Positions 8,522 to 17,747 of a stretch of DNA of 51,058 bases are shown in pieces; position 1 is the first letter of the stretch; each line of letters starts with the position of its first letter. Below the pieces are notes generated by a model, which was not told the origin of the DNA, ran no database searches, and saw nothing but the letters and a program-made list of their open reading frames with translations. Made by a program: the position numbers and the translations under genes. This DNA comes from an uncultured Lachnospiraceae bacterium (GTDB lineage Bacteria; Bacillota; Clostridia; Lachnospirales; Lachnospiraceae): NCBI GenBank assembly GCA_946558695.1, contig CAMNTQ010000023.1, forward strand, positions 1-51,058, in the 5' to 3' direction.

Positions 8522-9616
8522 CTATTTTACATTTTCTCGTTTATTTGTGAATGCGATGATAAAACATACAATAATACAGATGATTACCGCCGCTTTTCCC
8601 GCCGGTGTCGCTGCTCCTGCTACGACCTCGCTCGTCTCTGCGTTAAGCGCTGTTCCGCTTGACGCAAGTCCTAAATTATGGCAAAGAGCTGCGCCGACGA
8701 ATAATCCAAGAACCGTCACTGCCGCATCCGATGAACCCTGACCTGCCAAAATCAACTGACGAAGCGGACAGCCTCCTGCCAGCACTGCTGCAAACCCAAC
8801 TGCGTACATGCCAAGGATATTCCAAAGATGATTGGAGTGCGCGATGATTCCCGGTGTATCAAATCCCGGAACAAATCTTCCTGTCGCAATGTTAAATATC
8901 AGCATTACAACAAATACTCCGCCGATTACTGTCAGAAGATCAAAATTCTTCATAAGGATCACGTCACGGATACCGCCAGCAAAACACATTCTTGACTTCT
9001 GTGCAAGCGCGCCGAATACAAGGCCGCCAAGCAGAGATAAGATGATCGGCGCATGCATACTTCCCGGTCCTGCCTCGCTTGCTTTCAGCAGTCCCAAAGC
9101 CGCAAGTACAAGTACGCCGACTAAAAGAAACGGCAGCACTGTTCCGCTTTTCTTCCCTGTATCATGGGAACGGCCAAGACTGAAGCCCTGTTTTAATGCA
9201 AATGTGCCCGTCGCAACGCCAAGAATAAATCCTATCAGTGCAACCCATGCGTTAAAATCTCCCGCGGACATACGGATAACCATACGAAGCGGGCAGCCTA
9301 AGAATACAAGTGAACCGATCATGATTACCATGCCCAGAACAAATCGGATCATCGGTGATGAGCCTGCTGTTGAGCGGTATTCCTTTGTCACTGCTGAAAT
9401 CAGGAATGCACCCAATACCAACCCTACGATCTCTGGTCTTGCATACTGCACTACTTCCGCCTGATGCATTCCCAATGCGCCTGCCATATCACGCACAAAA
9501 CACGCAATACAAAAAGCCATATTAGCCGGATTACCGAAATACGCAAGGATGGCCGCGACAACTCCGCAGAGGATTCCTGCCGCCGCAAGTTTCTTCTTTG
9601 AATCATACAAATTCAT
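8522..9616 (-). CDS. yedE: YeeE/YedE family sulfur/selenium transporter
   Basis: A 364-residue membrane protein with about nine hydrophobic segments forming two YeeE/YedE repeats. Each repeat carries the family's hallmark GCPLR (near residues 106 and 282), and KSRMCFAGGIRD supplies another conserved Cys. In YeeE such Cys residues relay thiosulfate sulfur; the YedE branch is a proposed selenium transporter. The 14-base gap to the TusA-type gene and their common terminator make a two-gene unit. The upstream gap 9617-9787 holds no gene; it is A/T-rich and should contain the promoter. The substrate (selenium compound or thiosulfate) is an inference. Confidence 0.85.
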   Translation of the reverse strand: MNLYDSKKKLAAAGILCGVVAAILAYFGNPANMAFCIACFVRDMAGALGMHQAEVVQYARPEIVGLVLGAFLISAVTKEYRSTAGSSPMIRFVLGMVIMIGSLVFLGCPLRMVIRMSAGDFNAWVALIGFILGVATGTFALKQGFSLGRSHDTGKKSGTVLPFLLVGVLVLAALGLLKASEAGPGSMHAPIILSLLGGLVFGALAQKSRMCFAGGIRDVILMKNFDLLTVIGGVFVVMLIFNIATGRFVPGFDTPGIIAHSNHLWNILGMYAVGFAAVLAGGCPLRQLILAGQGSSDAAVTVLGLFVGAALCHNLGLASSGTALNAETSEVVAGAATPAGKAAVIICIIVCFIIAFTNKRENVK

Positions 9617-9787
9617 GTAACTTTCCTCTCTTTCTCTTTTGAGTAACTCATTATAACTACTCTTACATTATGAACTTATACGAATTCGATGTCCAATTGA
9701 TATTGATTATAAACTGATCCACTTATTGTTTTTTTCTATATATAGCAATCCAATATATTGATTTTATGAACTGTCCGGCCACATCAT

Positions 9788-11170
9788 CTACTCTCTCTTG
9801 CAGAGTTCCTGATAGTCTACATGATGCCCCACATATTTGTATGCCGGGCGGATGATCTTCCCCTTATTTACCAGTTCCTCAAGCCTGTGCGCGCTCCAGC
9901 CGGAGATTCTTGATACAGCAAAAATCGGCGTGAACAGCTCCGTCGGAATTCCAAGCATAGAATATACAAGCCCGCTGTAAAAATCCACATTTGCGCAGAT
10001 TGGCTTAAACAGCCTTCTTCTCTCCATCAGAAGCTTCGAGGAGATATCCTCAACCATATTATAAAGCGCGAATTCCTCTCCCATTCCTTTCGCTACGGAG
10101 AGCCTCCGTGCATAATCTTTTAGTATAACTTCTCTCGGATCTGAAACAGTATAAACTGCGTGCCCCATGCCATAGATCAGCCCTGCTTTGTCAAATGCTT
10201 CTTTATCCAGTACTTTCACCAAATAATCCGTCACAGCGTTCTCATCTGTAATGTCCGGGCAGTTCGCCTTCAGATCATCAAACATCTGCATAACCTTCAG
10301 GTTCGCGCCGCCGTGGCGGGGCCCCTTCAGAGAAGACATGGACGCTGCCACTGCGGAATAAGTATCTGTTCCCGAACTTGTCACCACATGATTGGTAAAA
10401 GTACTGTTATTACCGCCGCCGTGATCTGCATGAAGCACAAGAGCGATATCGAGCACCTTTGCTTCAAGTTCCGTATATTTTCCATCCTTGCGGAGCATGT
10501 ATAGAATATTTTCCGCCGTAGAAAGTTCCGGCTTCGGCGGACGCACCATCAACGTTTTATCAAAATGAAACATCCGGTACGCATAATAAGCATATACACT
10601 CATCATAGGCATTTTCGCAATGAGCTGCAAAGACTGCCTCAGTACATTCGATACGGAAATATCATCCGGGCTTGCATCATATGAATATAACAACACAATA
10701 CATTTCTGCAGAGCATTCATGATATTAGCCGGAGGCGCTTTCATGACTACATCTCTGACAAACTGCCCGGAGAGCTCCCGCAAGCCTCCCAGTATCTTGA
10801 TAAAACTTTCAAACTCATCATTTCCCGGAAGCCTGCCGAAAAGAAGCAGATAAGTCGCCTCTTCAAACAAAAAACGCTCCCTGTCCCCGGCGCTGACAAT
10901 ATCTTTTACGTTAACTCCCTGATAAAAAAGTTCTCCTTCTATCGGGTAAGACCTTCCATTTACTCTCTTCATCGCTACAACATCTGAAATCTCGGTAAGT
11001 CCTGTCAGAACGCCTTTTCCATTCGAATCACGAAGTCCCCGCTTCACATCATATTCCAGATAAAGATTCTGGTCTATAGCGCCGGATCGCATACAGTTAT
11101 CAACCAGCTCCTCAAACTTAATGTCTAATTCCCCTCCAAGTTCCATCATTGAATGTATATTTTCCATCAT
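9788..11170 (-). CDS. Citrate synthase
   Basis: A 460-residue citrate synthase that condenses oxaloacetate and acetyl-CoA. The catalytic regions are clear: LHADHGGGNNS (first His), GMGHAVY (second His) and NVDFYSG (Asp). It belongs to the longer Clostridia-type branch with an N-terminal domain ending in LYLEYDVKRGLRDSNGKGV. A longer frame reaches 11287, but it overlaps degV; the ATG at 11170 has GGGAGCGG six bases upstream and starts 14 bases after the degV stop, so it is chosen. It feeds glutamate synthesis through a partial TCA pathway in such anaerobes. Aconitase and isocitrate dehydrogenase genes are not in the window. Confidence 0.93.
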   Translation of the reverse strand: MMENIHSMMELGGELDIKFEELVDNCMRSGAIDQNLYLEYDVKRGLRDSNGKGVLTGLTEISDVVAMKRVNGRSYPIEGELFYQGVNVKDIVSAGDRERFLFEEATYLLLFGRLPGNDEFESFIKILGGLRELSGQFVRDVVMKAPPANIMNALQKCIVLLYSYDASPDDISVSNVLRQSLQLIAKMPMMSVYAYYAYRMFHFDKTLMVRPPKPELSTAENILYMLRKDGKYTELEAKVLDIALVLHADHGGGNNSTFTNHVVTSSGTDTYSAVAASMSSLKGPRHGGANLKVMQMFDDLKANCPDITDENAVTDYLVKVLDKEAFDKAGLIYGMGHAVYTVSDPREVILKDYARRLSVAKGMGEEFALYNMVEDISSKLLMERRRLFKPICANVDFYSGLVYSMLGIPTELFTPIFAVSRISGWSAHRLEELVNKGKIIRPAYKYVGHHVDYQELCKRE

Positions 11171-11184
11171 TAACCGCTCCCATA

Positions 11185-12042
11185 TCATATTTTTCCGGAA
11201 ATTCCAACTACTCCGAATGCTCCGGGGCCTCCGTGTGTCGTAATAACTCCCCCCGTCTGTACCCATGTTACTTTCTTTGCCCCGCATCGCAGCGCTGCTT
11301 CCTCGGCATTTTCTCTTACTTCATCTGACATGCGGGGCGAACAGATCAGCCAGATTTCATCTAAATCAAGCCCTTGCTCCCTGATATAATCCGCAGTCAG
11401 CTTCCCGACAACCTTCTTCATGCTTCCTCTGTGCTTTTTCGTTGCCTTCAGGTAGCCATCTAAAATATCGATCTGGGGATGAATCTTTAACAGCGCACCG
11501 CAGAGCGCTACCGCATTACTCACTCTTCCTCCCGCCCGTAAAAATTCCAGTTTATCCGGCACAAAGCACATCCGGACGCTTTCAGATACTTCCTTTGCCT
11601 TTTTTGCCGCCTCCTTAACCGTCCACTCCGGATGCTCCCGGAGAAGCTTCGCCATCGTAACCACAACCACATACTGTCCCACCGATACATGCTTCGTATC
11701 AATGCTGGTAACATAATCTCTTCCCTCCGCCGCAATCTGCCCGCTTTGATAGGAACAGGTCGTCACCGATGAATATGCCAGATACAGGATTTGTCCGTCC
11801 GGATATTCCATATGGATGCGGTCAAATATTTTTTCAAAATCCTCCGGAACGCTTCCGCTTGTCTTAGGAAGCTTTCCCGTTTTCTCATAGAATTCGCACA
11901 CCTCTTCTGCCGGAAATGTAGCATCATCCTTCGTCTCCTCTCCGAAAGACACATGCATCGGCACGATGTATATATTATATTTTTCAGCCACTTCTTTTGT
12001 AATATCTGATCCCGTCTCAGCGAGTAAAATAATCTCTCCCAT
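11185..12042 (-). CDS. DegV family fatty-acid-binding protein (FakB-like)
   Basis: A 285-residue DegV protein. The N-terminal LLAETGSDITKEVAEKY, the central CSYQSGQIAAEG and FLRAGGRVSNAVALCGALLKIHP, and the C-terminal GVITTHGGPGAFGVVG are all standard for the fold that holds one fatty acid in a tunnel. In Gram-positives, such FakB proteins present fatty acids to the kinase FakA. The kinase gene is not adjacent, so its role in phospholipid synthesis is from family knowledge. The start has AAAGGAGAAAATT upstream. Citrate synthase follows by 14 bases with no obvious metabolic link. A TetR-type regulator diverges from it across 137 bases. Confidence 0.92.
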   Translation of the reverse strand: MGEIILLAETGSDITKEVAEKYNIYIVPMHVSFGEETKDDATFPAEEVCEFYEKTGKLPKTSGSVPEDFEKIFDRIHMEYPDGQILYLAYSSVTTCSYQSGQIAAEGRDYVTSIDTKHVSVGQYVVVVTMAKLLREHPEWTVKEAAKKAKEVSESVRMCFVPDKLEFLRAGGRVSNAVALCGALLKIHPQIDILDGYLKATKKHRGSMKKVVGKLTADYIREQGLDLDEIWLICSPRMSDEVRENAEEAALRCGAKKVTWVQTGGVITTHGGPGAFGVVGISGKI

Positions 12043-12179
12043 AATTTTCTCCTTTAAGTTCGAATATATCGCCGCAAATTTTACATGTAGTTTTTATTAC
12101 TACTTATTATTGTATCTCACCGCCTTCTATGATACAATTTACAGATAAGCACAATATGTAAACTTTTAGGAGTAAAACC

Positions 12180-12743
12180 ATGAAACATGATGTTTCTTTG
12201 ATGAAAAGCATTTTAGGGAAAAATTTTACAAAAAGAAACCGATTCACCAGACAATGCATCGGTGAATCGATTATCGCTTTAATGCAGACCAAACTTTTCG
12301 AAGATATTACTATTTCAGATATTGTCAAAAAAGCAGGCGTATCCCGCATGACCTTCTATCATTATTTCCAGTCAAAAACAGAGGCCCTCAACAGCTATCT
12401 TCACGAGATCATCGAACTGTATCTGGAGGAGTGCAACCGTTCCATCGGCATAGAAACCTTCTATGACGCTGCGCACATCCGCCATGCCTTTTTATTCTTT
12501 GATCAGTATGCCATATTCTTTCTCACTCTGGCCAATGCAAACCTCCACTCTCTGATGCTCCATGCCATCGATGAGTATCTCACTAAACTGGTCGCTCCTG
12601 TTTATCCGCGCTCTGCCTATGAACTGCACTACTACGGCGGAGCGCTTCTGAATGTCTTTTTAAAATGGGAAGCCGGCGGCAAACAAGAGTCCGTAGACGA
12701 GATCGTACAAGTTATCTGCCATTGCAGTAACATTGACCGTTAG
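12180..12743 (+). CDS. TetR/AcrR family transcriptional regulator
   Basis: A 187-residue TetR-type regulator. The N-terminal helix-turn-helix is at about residues 37-62 (ITISDIVKKAGVSRMTFYHYF, a textbook motif). The remaining residues form an alpha-helical ligand domain of the TetR_C type seen in Firmicutes regulators. It starts with an AGGAGTAAAACC ribosome site. It diverges from degV and converges on the acyl-CoA synthetase, overlapping that gene's stop by four bases (12740-12743). Either neighbour could be its target. Arms GTAGT/ACTAC around a short A/T loop at about 12091-12107 in the shared gap are a weak operator candidate. Confidence 0.88.
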   Translation: MKHDVSLMKSILGKNFTKRNRFTRQCIGESIIALMQTKLFEDITISDIVKKAGVSRMTFYHYFQSKTEALNSYLHEIIELYLEECNRSIGIETFYDAAHIRHAFLFFDQYAIFFLTLANANLHSLMLHAIDEYLTKLVAPVYPRSAYELHYYGGALLNVFLKWEAGGKQESVDEIVQVICHCSNIDR

Positions 12744-14374
12744 CCCCGGTTCTGCATCTCTACCAGACGGTCGCCGCAGTAAATTTCACGAAGCTTCGGC
12801 TTCTCAATCTTACCCGTCGCATTGCGCGGAACCTCCGCAAAAATATATTTATGCGGACGCTTGTAACGCGGAAGCTTCTTACAGAACTGTTCCAAATTTT
12901 CCTCCGTGCATGTATATCCTTCCTTTATCTCTACAATCGCCGCTGATATCTCTCCAAGTCTCTTGTCGGGCAGTCCGATGACAGCCACATCCTTTATGGC
13001 CTCATGAGCGCGCATAAAGTCTTCGATCTGTACCGGATATATATTCTCACCGCCGCTGATAATGACATCTTTCTTACGGTCTACCAGAAAGATAAATCCA
13101 TCTTCATCTTCCCGCGCCATATCGCCGGTATAGAGCCATCCGTCTTTCAGAACTTCGCCCGTGGCTTTCTCATCATTGTAGTAACAGGTCATGACTCCGG
13201 GGCCTTTAAGAATCAGCTCGCCTACGCTTCCCCTGTCCACATCCTGTCCATTTTCATCTACAATCCGTGTTCTCCAGCCATAGCCCGCCTTTCCGATAGC
13301 TCCCACTTTATGTATATTTTCAATCCCCAGATGTACAGCGCCCGGCCCGATAGACTCACTGAGTCCATAATTAGTATCATATTTATGATTCGGAAAATAT
13401 TCTCTCCATCGCTTGATCAGACTTGGCGGTACTGGCTGCGCGCCGATATGCATGAGCCTCCACTGGCTCAGCTCATAATCGGTAAGTTTCACATCCCCAC
13501 GATCCAACGCGTCCAAGATATCCTGCGCCCACGGAACAAGAAGCCACACGATCGTACACTTTTCCTTAGACACCGCGTCCAGAATAATCTCCGGTGTCGT
13601 ACCCTTCAGAAGAACTCCCTTGCTTCCCGTCAGGAAGCTTCCGAACCAGTGCATCTTCGCTCCTGTATGGTACAACGGCGGAATACAAAGGAAAATATCA
13701 TCCTTTGTCTGCCTGTGATGACTCTGTTCAACCTTGCACGAATGCATCAGACTTTCATGATTATGTAAAATCGCCTTCGGGAATCCGGTTGTCCCTGATG
13801 AAAAATAAATCGCCGCATCATCCACATCACGCAGCACAATATCCGGCGACTGGCAAGAACAATTCGCAGACTGCTGTGCATAACTCTCCGCAAACGACGG
13901 ACAACCGTCTCCCACGTAAAAAATCAGCCTATTCTTTGAAATAGAATCTGCTATCTCTTCCACACGCCCGATAAATTCCGGTCCAAAAACCAGTACATCG
14001 GACTCCGAAAGATTCAGGCAGTATTCAATTTCATCCGACGAGTATCTGAAATTGAGCGGAACAGCCAACGCTCCCGTCTTCAATATCCCAAAATAGATCG
14101 GCAGCCATTCCAAACAATTCATCAGCAGAATCGCCACCTTGTCCCCCTTTTTCACACCCCGGCTCAAAAGAAGATTGGCAAAGCGGTTCGCTTTCTCATT
14201 AAATACATTCCACGTGATCTCTCTGCGATAATGAACAAATGGAGTCGGCTCCATCAATGAATATTCTTTCCATGTAATTCTCCGGTCTTCCTTGAGCTGC
14301 GGATTAATCTCTACCAGACAGATATCCTCTCCGTATTTTCTGCAGTTTTCCTCTAAAATCTCTGTAATCGGCAT
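12740..14374 (-). CDS. AMP-dependent acyl-CoA synthetase
   Basis: A 544-residue member of the ANL superfamily that activates a carboxylic acid through an acyl-AMP to a CoA thioester. The phosphate-binding loop YFSSGTTGFPK (about 192-202), the NYGLSE motif, YTGD near residue 416, DRKKDVIISGGENIYP and the catalytic Lys in NATGKIEKPKLRE are all present. The N-terminal part has two successive ITW segments (ITWKEYS and EITWNVF), an insertion relative to the short form. The substrate is not predictable; fatty, aromatic or carnitine-type acids are possible. The NhaC-type antiporter lies 126 bases upstream on the same strand. Confidence 0.9.
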   Translation of the reverse strand: MPITEILEENCRKYGEDICLVEINPQLKEDRRITWKEYSLMEPTPFVHYRREITWNVFNEKANRFANLLLSRGVKKGDKVAILLMNCLEWLPIYFGILKTGALAVPLNFRYSSDEIEYCLNLSESDVLVFGPEFIGRVEEIADSISKNRLIFYVGDGCPSFAESYAQQSANCSCQSPDIVLRDVDDAAIYFSSGTTGFPKAILHNHESLMHSCKVEQSHHRQTKDDIFLCIPPLYHTGAKMHWFGSFLTGSKGVLLKGTTPEIILDAVSKEKCTIVWLLVPWAQDILDALDRGDVKLTDYELSQWRLMHIGAQPVPPSLIKRWREYFPNHKYDTNYGLSESIGPGAVHLGIENIHKVGAIGKAGYGWRTRIVDENGQDVDRGSVGELILKGPGVMTCYYNDEKATGEVLKDGWLYTGDMAREDEDGFIFLVDRKKDVIISGGENIYPVQIEDFMRAHEAIKDVAVIGLPDKRLGEISAAIVEIKEGYTCTEENLEQFCKKLPRYKRPHKYIFAEVPRNATGKIEKPKLREIYCGDRLVEMQNRG

Positions 14375-14500
14375 TGTACTTTACCCCTTTAACGCTTTTA
14401 TTTGATGAAGTTAATTTTAACATTATCTATTTCGGAAGTCAACATTACACGGTTTCCGTCTCAAAACCCTCGAAACTGCTTTCAAAATTTTTACGTATTC

Positions 14501-15832
14501 TTAAATCTGCCTGTCAGATTCATTAGGATCTTTCTGCGGTACTACAAAGATAAATACAAGCGAACTAATGAGCAGCAGCCCCGGATAAAACAGGTTCGGA
14601 ATGATATCGAAGGCTGTTATTCCATATCCCAGTTCGCTGGCTGCGGATATAGCTACCAGCATCTGTGCGCCGTAGGGGATCGCTCCCTGAGAGATACAGG
14701 AAAAGGTGTCAAGCAAGGACGCTGTCTTTTTTGAAGTTACCCCATATTCCTGCGCCATCTCTTTTGCGATGGGATTAGCCATAACAATTGCTACTGTATT
14801 ATTGGCCGTCGCAACGTCCATCGCGCATACGAGAAGTCCCATACCCAACTGTCCGCCTCTTCTCCCTTTGAAAATGTGCCGGATTGCTGAAAGAAGCGCC
14901 TCAAACCCGCCATATTCGCGAATCAAAGCGCACATTGCCGCTACGAGAACAGCAACCATGCAGGTCTCAAACATTCCGGATACACCGGAACCCATATTGG
15001 CAAGGAGATCTGTCGGCGCAGTCTGGCCGGTTGCAAGCATAATAAGCGAACCAGATATAATTCCGATCAAAAGTACGACAAACACATTGATCCCTACGAT
15101 TCCCCCTGCCAGCACAAGGACATATGGGATGATCTGTATCAGATTATACTCCTGAGCCACTGTCCCGCTCAAATCTGTGCGCAATGACAATACAAGAATC
15201 AGAATCAGCGTAACAACTGCCGCCGGAAACGCGATCCCGAAATTCTCCCGGAACTTGTCTTTCATAGCGCAGCCCTGTCCGTTACAGGCCGCAATTGTCG
15301 TATCTGAGATAAAAGAAAGGTTATCCCCGAACATTGCCCCTCCCATAACCGAACCGATACAAAGCGGCAGGCTAAAACCGGAGGCTTGCGCCACTGTCAC
15401 CGCAATGGGGGTGATAAGCGTAATCGTTCCCACCGACGTTCCCATGGCTGTGGACACAAAACAGGCTACTACAAACAACACCGCTACCGCGAATCTGGCC
15501 GGTATAAGCGAAAGCATAAAGTAAGCAACGCTCTCTGCACTGCTCCTTCCTACAACTCCCACAAATGCGCCTGCCGTCAGAAAGATCAGAAGCATCGTGA
15601 TAATATTCTTATCCGCCAGTCCCTGCGCCATGATTCCCAGCTTATCATCAAACTTCACTTCTCTGTTCTGGAGACACGCCACCAAGATCGCCGCCAAAAA
15701 TGCAACTACGATCGGAATATTGTAAAATCCCATCGGAATTTTCAATACGTATTCAAACAGAATGCCAAGTCCCAAATACAAGATTAAAAATACACCAATT
15801 GGCAGCAAAGCTGCCGGATTACTTTTCTTCAT
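14501..15832 (-). CDS. NhaC family Na+/H+ antiporter
   Basis: A 443-residue polytopic membrane protein of the NhaC/ion transporter superfamily. About eleven hydrophobic segments are visible, with the family's conserved region GSVMGGAMFGDNLSFISDTT in the middle and CISQGAIPYGAQML near the C-terminus. Related proteins exchange sodium for protons, malate-lactate, or amino acids, so the exact substrates are uncertain. The longest frame begins at 15853, but the ATG at 15832 has a GGGGGA site six bases upstream and is preferred. It is divergent from the LysM-GH18 gene. Confidence 0.88.
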   Translation of the reverse strand: MKKSNPAALLPIGVFLILYLGLGILFEYVLKIPMGFYNIPIVVAFLAAILVACLQNREVKFDDKLGIMAQGLADKNIITMLLIFLTAGAFVGVVGRSSAESVAYFMLSLIPARFAVAVLFVVACFVSTAMGTSVGTITLITPIAVTVAQASGFSLPLCIGSVMGGAMFGDNLSFISDTTIAACNGQGCAMKDKFRENFGIAFPAAVVTLILILVLSLRTDLSGTVAQEYNLIQIIPYVLVLAGGIVGINVFVVLLIGIISGSLIMLATGQTAPTDLLANMGSGVSGMFETCMVAVLVAAMCALIREYGGFEALLSAIRHIFKGRRGGQLGMGLLVCAMDVATANNTVAIVMANPIAKEMAQEYGVTSKKTASLLDTFSCISQGAIPYGAQMLVAISAASELGYGITAFDIIPNLFYPGLLLISSLVFIFVVPQKDPNESDRQI

Positions 15833-15974
15833 ATCTTTTCCCCCAGTTTTCAATTCCTCTTTTGATCTATAAAATTCTACTTTCTCACTTTATCATGCCG
15901 GCAAATGGATGGTCAAGTCATTTCCAGTCTTCTGTATACATATATTAAAAAAAATATATTATTTCGAGGTACAT

Positions 15975-17099
15975 ATGGCTATTTATACTGTAACTGCCGG
16001 AGATACCGTAGATTCTATCGCTGTTTCCTACGGGGTTGGCGCCGATTCTATTATCTATGACAACCAGCTTATATACCCTTATGCCCTTACGATCGGTCAG
16101 GCTCTTTTTATTGCAGATGAGCCAGTCCCATCCGGAAAACCTAGTATACAGACAAATGGTTATGCCTATACTTATATCAGCAGCTGGGTTCTTAACGAAA
16201 CTCTCCCCTTTCTTACGGAGCTTTCCGTATTCTCCTACGGATTTTCTATGGAGGGAGATCTCATCTATCCGTCCAATGACGACAACTGGATGATCTCTGC
16301 CGCATGGACGGCAGATACCAGACCGATTCTTACACTGACTCCTCTCGATGCCTCTGGACAGTTCAATAACAATCTGATCTCTTCTGTCGTCCGCAATGAT
16401 GCTTATAAAGCGAACCTCTTTCAGCAGATTCTGACCACTATGCGGGAAAAAGGCTATGCCGGAATCGATGTGGATTTTGAATTTATACAAGCCGCTGACA
16501 GAGATCTTTTTTCCTCCTTCGTAAGAGAGCTTGCCGACACGCTTCACCCCTATGGTTTTACCGTTTCCGTTGCCCTTGCGCCTAAAACCTCGGCAGACCA
16601 GCCCGGACTTTTATATGAAGGCAAAGATTATGCAGCCTTAGGCGCGGCCGCTGATTACGTTCTTCTCATGACTTATGAATGGGGATACAAATACGGTCCT
16701 AACATGGCTGTGGCGCCCATTAATATGGTACGGCGGGTTGTAGACTATGCCATAACCGAAATACCTGCCGAAAAAATTCATCTTGGCATCCCAAACTACG
16801 GCTATGACTGGCCCCTTCCTTTTGAGCGGGGGCATACCGTAGCAACTACAATCGGAAATGTGGAAGCCGTACAGATTGCCATCAGAAACAATGCCGAAAT
16901 TTATTTTGATGAAACTTCCATGTCCCCTTATTTTAATTATGTCCGCAACAATATTCCCCACGAAGTATGGTTTGAAGATGTCAGGAGCATACAAGCAAAA
17001 TTCAACCTGATCAAAGAATATGGTCTGGGCGGCATGGGATACTGGCAGATCATGCGGTGGTGGCGAGCGAATTGGCTGCTTCTGATGTCTGAATTCTGA
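15975..17099 (+). CDS. LysM plus GH18 peptidoglycan hydrolase (SleL/YaaH-like)
   Basis: A 374-residue protein with one N-terminal LysM module (about residues 3-46, YTVTAGDTVDSIAVSYGV) followed by a glycoside hydrolase family 18 barrel. The catalytic signature is GIDVDFEF near residue 175, with Glu as the acid/base. The architecture matches spore cortex-lytic N-acetylglucosaminidases such as SleL/YaaH, which usually carry two LysM modules; here there is one. There is no signal peptide, consistent with deposition on the spore from the mother cell. The start at 15975 follows CGAGGT by four bases and is preferred over an upstream frame at 15909. The role in spore germination or coat is inferred from the family. 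Confidence 0.88.
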   Translation: MAIYTVTAGDTVDSIAVSYGVGADSIIYDNQLIYPYALTIGQALFIADEPVPSGKPSIQTNGYAYTYISSWVLNETLPFLTELSVFSYGFSMEGDLIYPSNDDNWMISAAWTADTRPILTLTPLDASGQFNNNLISSVVRNDAYKANLFQQILTTMREKGYAGIDVDFEFIQAADRDLFSSFVRELADTLHPYGFTVSVALAPKTSADQPGLLYEGKDYAALGAAADYVLLMTYEWGYKYGPNMAVAPINMVRRVVDYAITEIPAEKIHLGIPNYGYDWPLPFERGHTVATTIGNVEAVQIAIRNNAEIYFDETSMSPYFNYVRNNIPHEVWFEDVRSIQAKFNLIKEYGLGGMGYWQIMRWWRANWLLLMSEF

Positions 17100-17167
17100 T
17101 TTAATTTTTGTATAATACTTTCAGTTACGGAACATACTAAAGGACAAAACTGTTACGGAGGTATTTT

Positions 17168-17602
17168 ATGGAAATGAATGATACGGTCGAATTACTGAAA
17201 GAATGCGATGCCGGAACGAACATGGCTGTTGTATCTATTGATGAAATATTAGAAAAAACCAAGGATGCGAAGCTTAAGAAGATCCTTGAGCAGAGCAAGG
17301 AAGAACACCGCACATTGGGCAACGAGATCCATACGCTGTTAATACAGCACGGAAGCGACTACAAAGAACCTTCTCCTATGGCAAAAGGAATGTCATGGCT
17401 TAAAACAAATGTGAAGATGGGACTCGACGACAGCGACGCCACAATCGCGGACCTGATCACGGACGGATGTGATATGGGCGTAAAAACACTGAACAAGTAC
17501 CTGAATCAATACACACAGGCGGACAACACTTCCAAAGGACTGTGCAAAAAGCTGATATCCATCGAGGAAAAACTGTGTAAAGATCTAAGAAGTTATCTAT
17601 AG
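17168..17602 (+). CDS. Small all-helical protein, DUF2383/ferritin-like
   Basis: A 144-residue, highly charged, apparently all-helical protein without signal or membrane segments. Repeating helices such as KLKKILEQSKEEHRTLGNEI and a C-terminal ISIEEKLCKDL fit the four-helix, DUF2383-type (ferritin-like) proteins common in Clostridia. A metal or oxidative-stress role is only a guess. A good CGGAGG site precedes the ATG and a TATAAT-like -10 lies at about 17111-17116, so it is probably monocistronic. An 18-base imperfect inverted repeat follows downstream. Confidence 0.6.
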   Translation: MEMNDTVELLKECDAGTNMAVVSIDEILEKTKDAKLKKILEQSKEEHRTLGNEIHTLLIQHGSDYKEPSPMAKGMSWLKTNVKMGLDDSDATIADLITDGCDMGVKTLNKYLNQYTQADNTSKGLCKKLISIEEKLCKDLRSYL

Positions 17603-17683
17603 GGTTTGCCGAACCTATAAATCAGACAGCTTAATTCAAATATAATTCAGATATTGAAGGTTAAGAGATTTTACATTTTTACT

Positions 17684-17729
17684 GAGGGTGTTGCAAAATG
17701 CTTGAGATTCTGCATTTCGCGGCACCCTC
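17684..17729. repeat. Long inverted repeat between convergent genes
   Basis: Arms at 17684-17701 and 17712-17729 (GAGGGTG...AAATGC and its complement) pair over 18 positions with three differences that would be G-U pairs in one transcript. It lies between the small helical protein (+) and the nitroreductase (-). It probably ends transcription from one or both sides, although no T-run follows the stem on either strand. Confidence 0.5.
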
Positions 17730-17747
17730 TCCGATTCTATGCTCTTT

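Noticed and set aside
11171..11287. Longer citrate synthase start at 11287
   Set aside because: It would overlap degV by about 100 bases and lacks a ribosome site, whereas the ATG at 11170 has a strong one.
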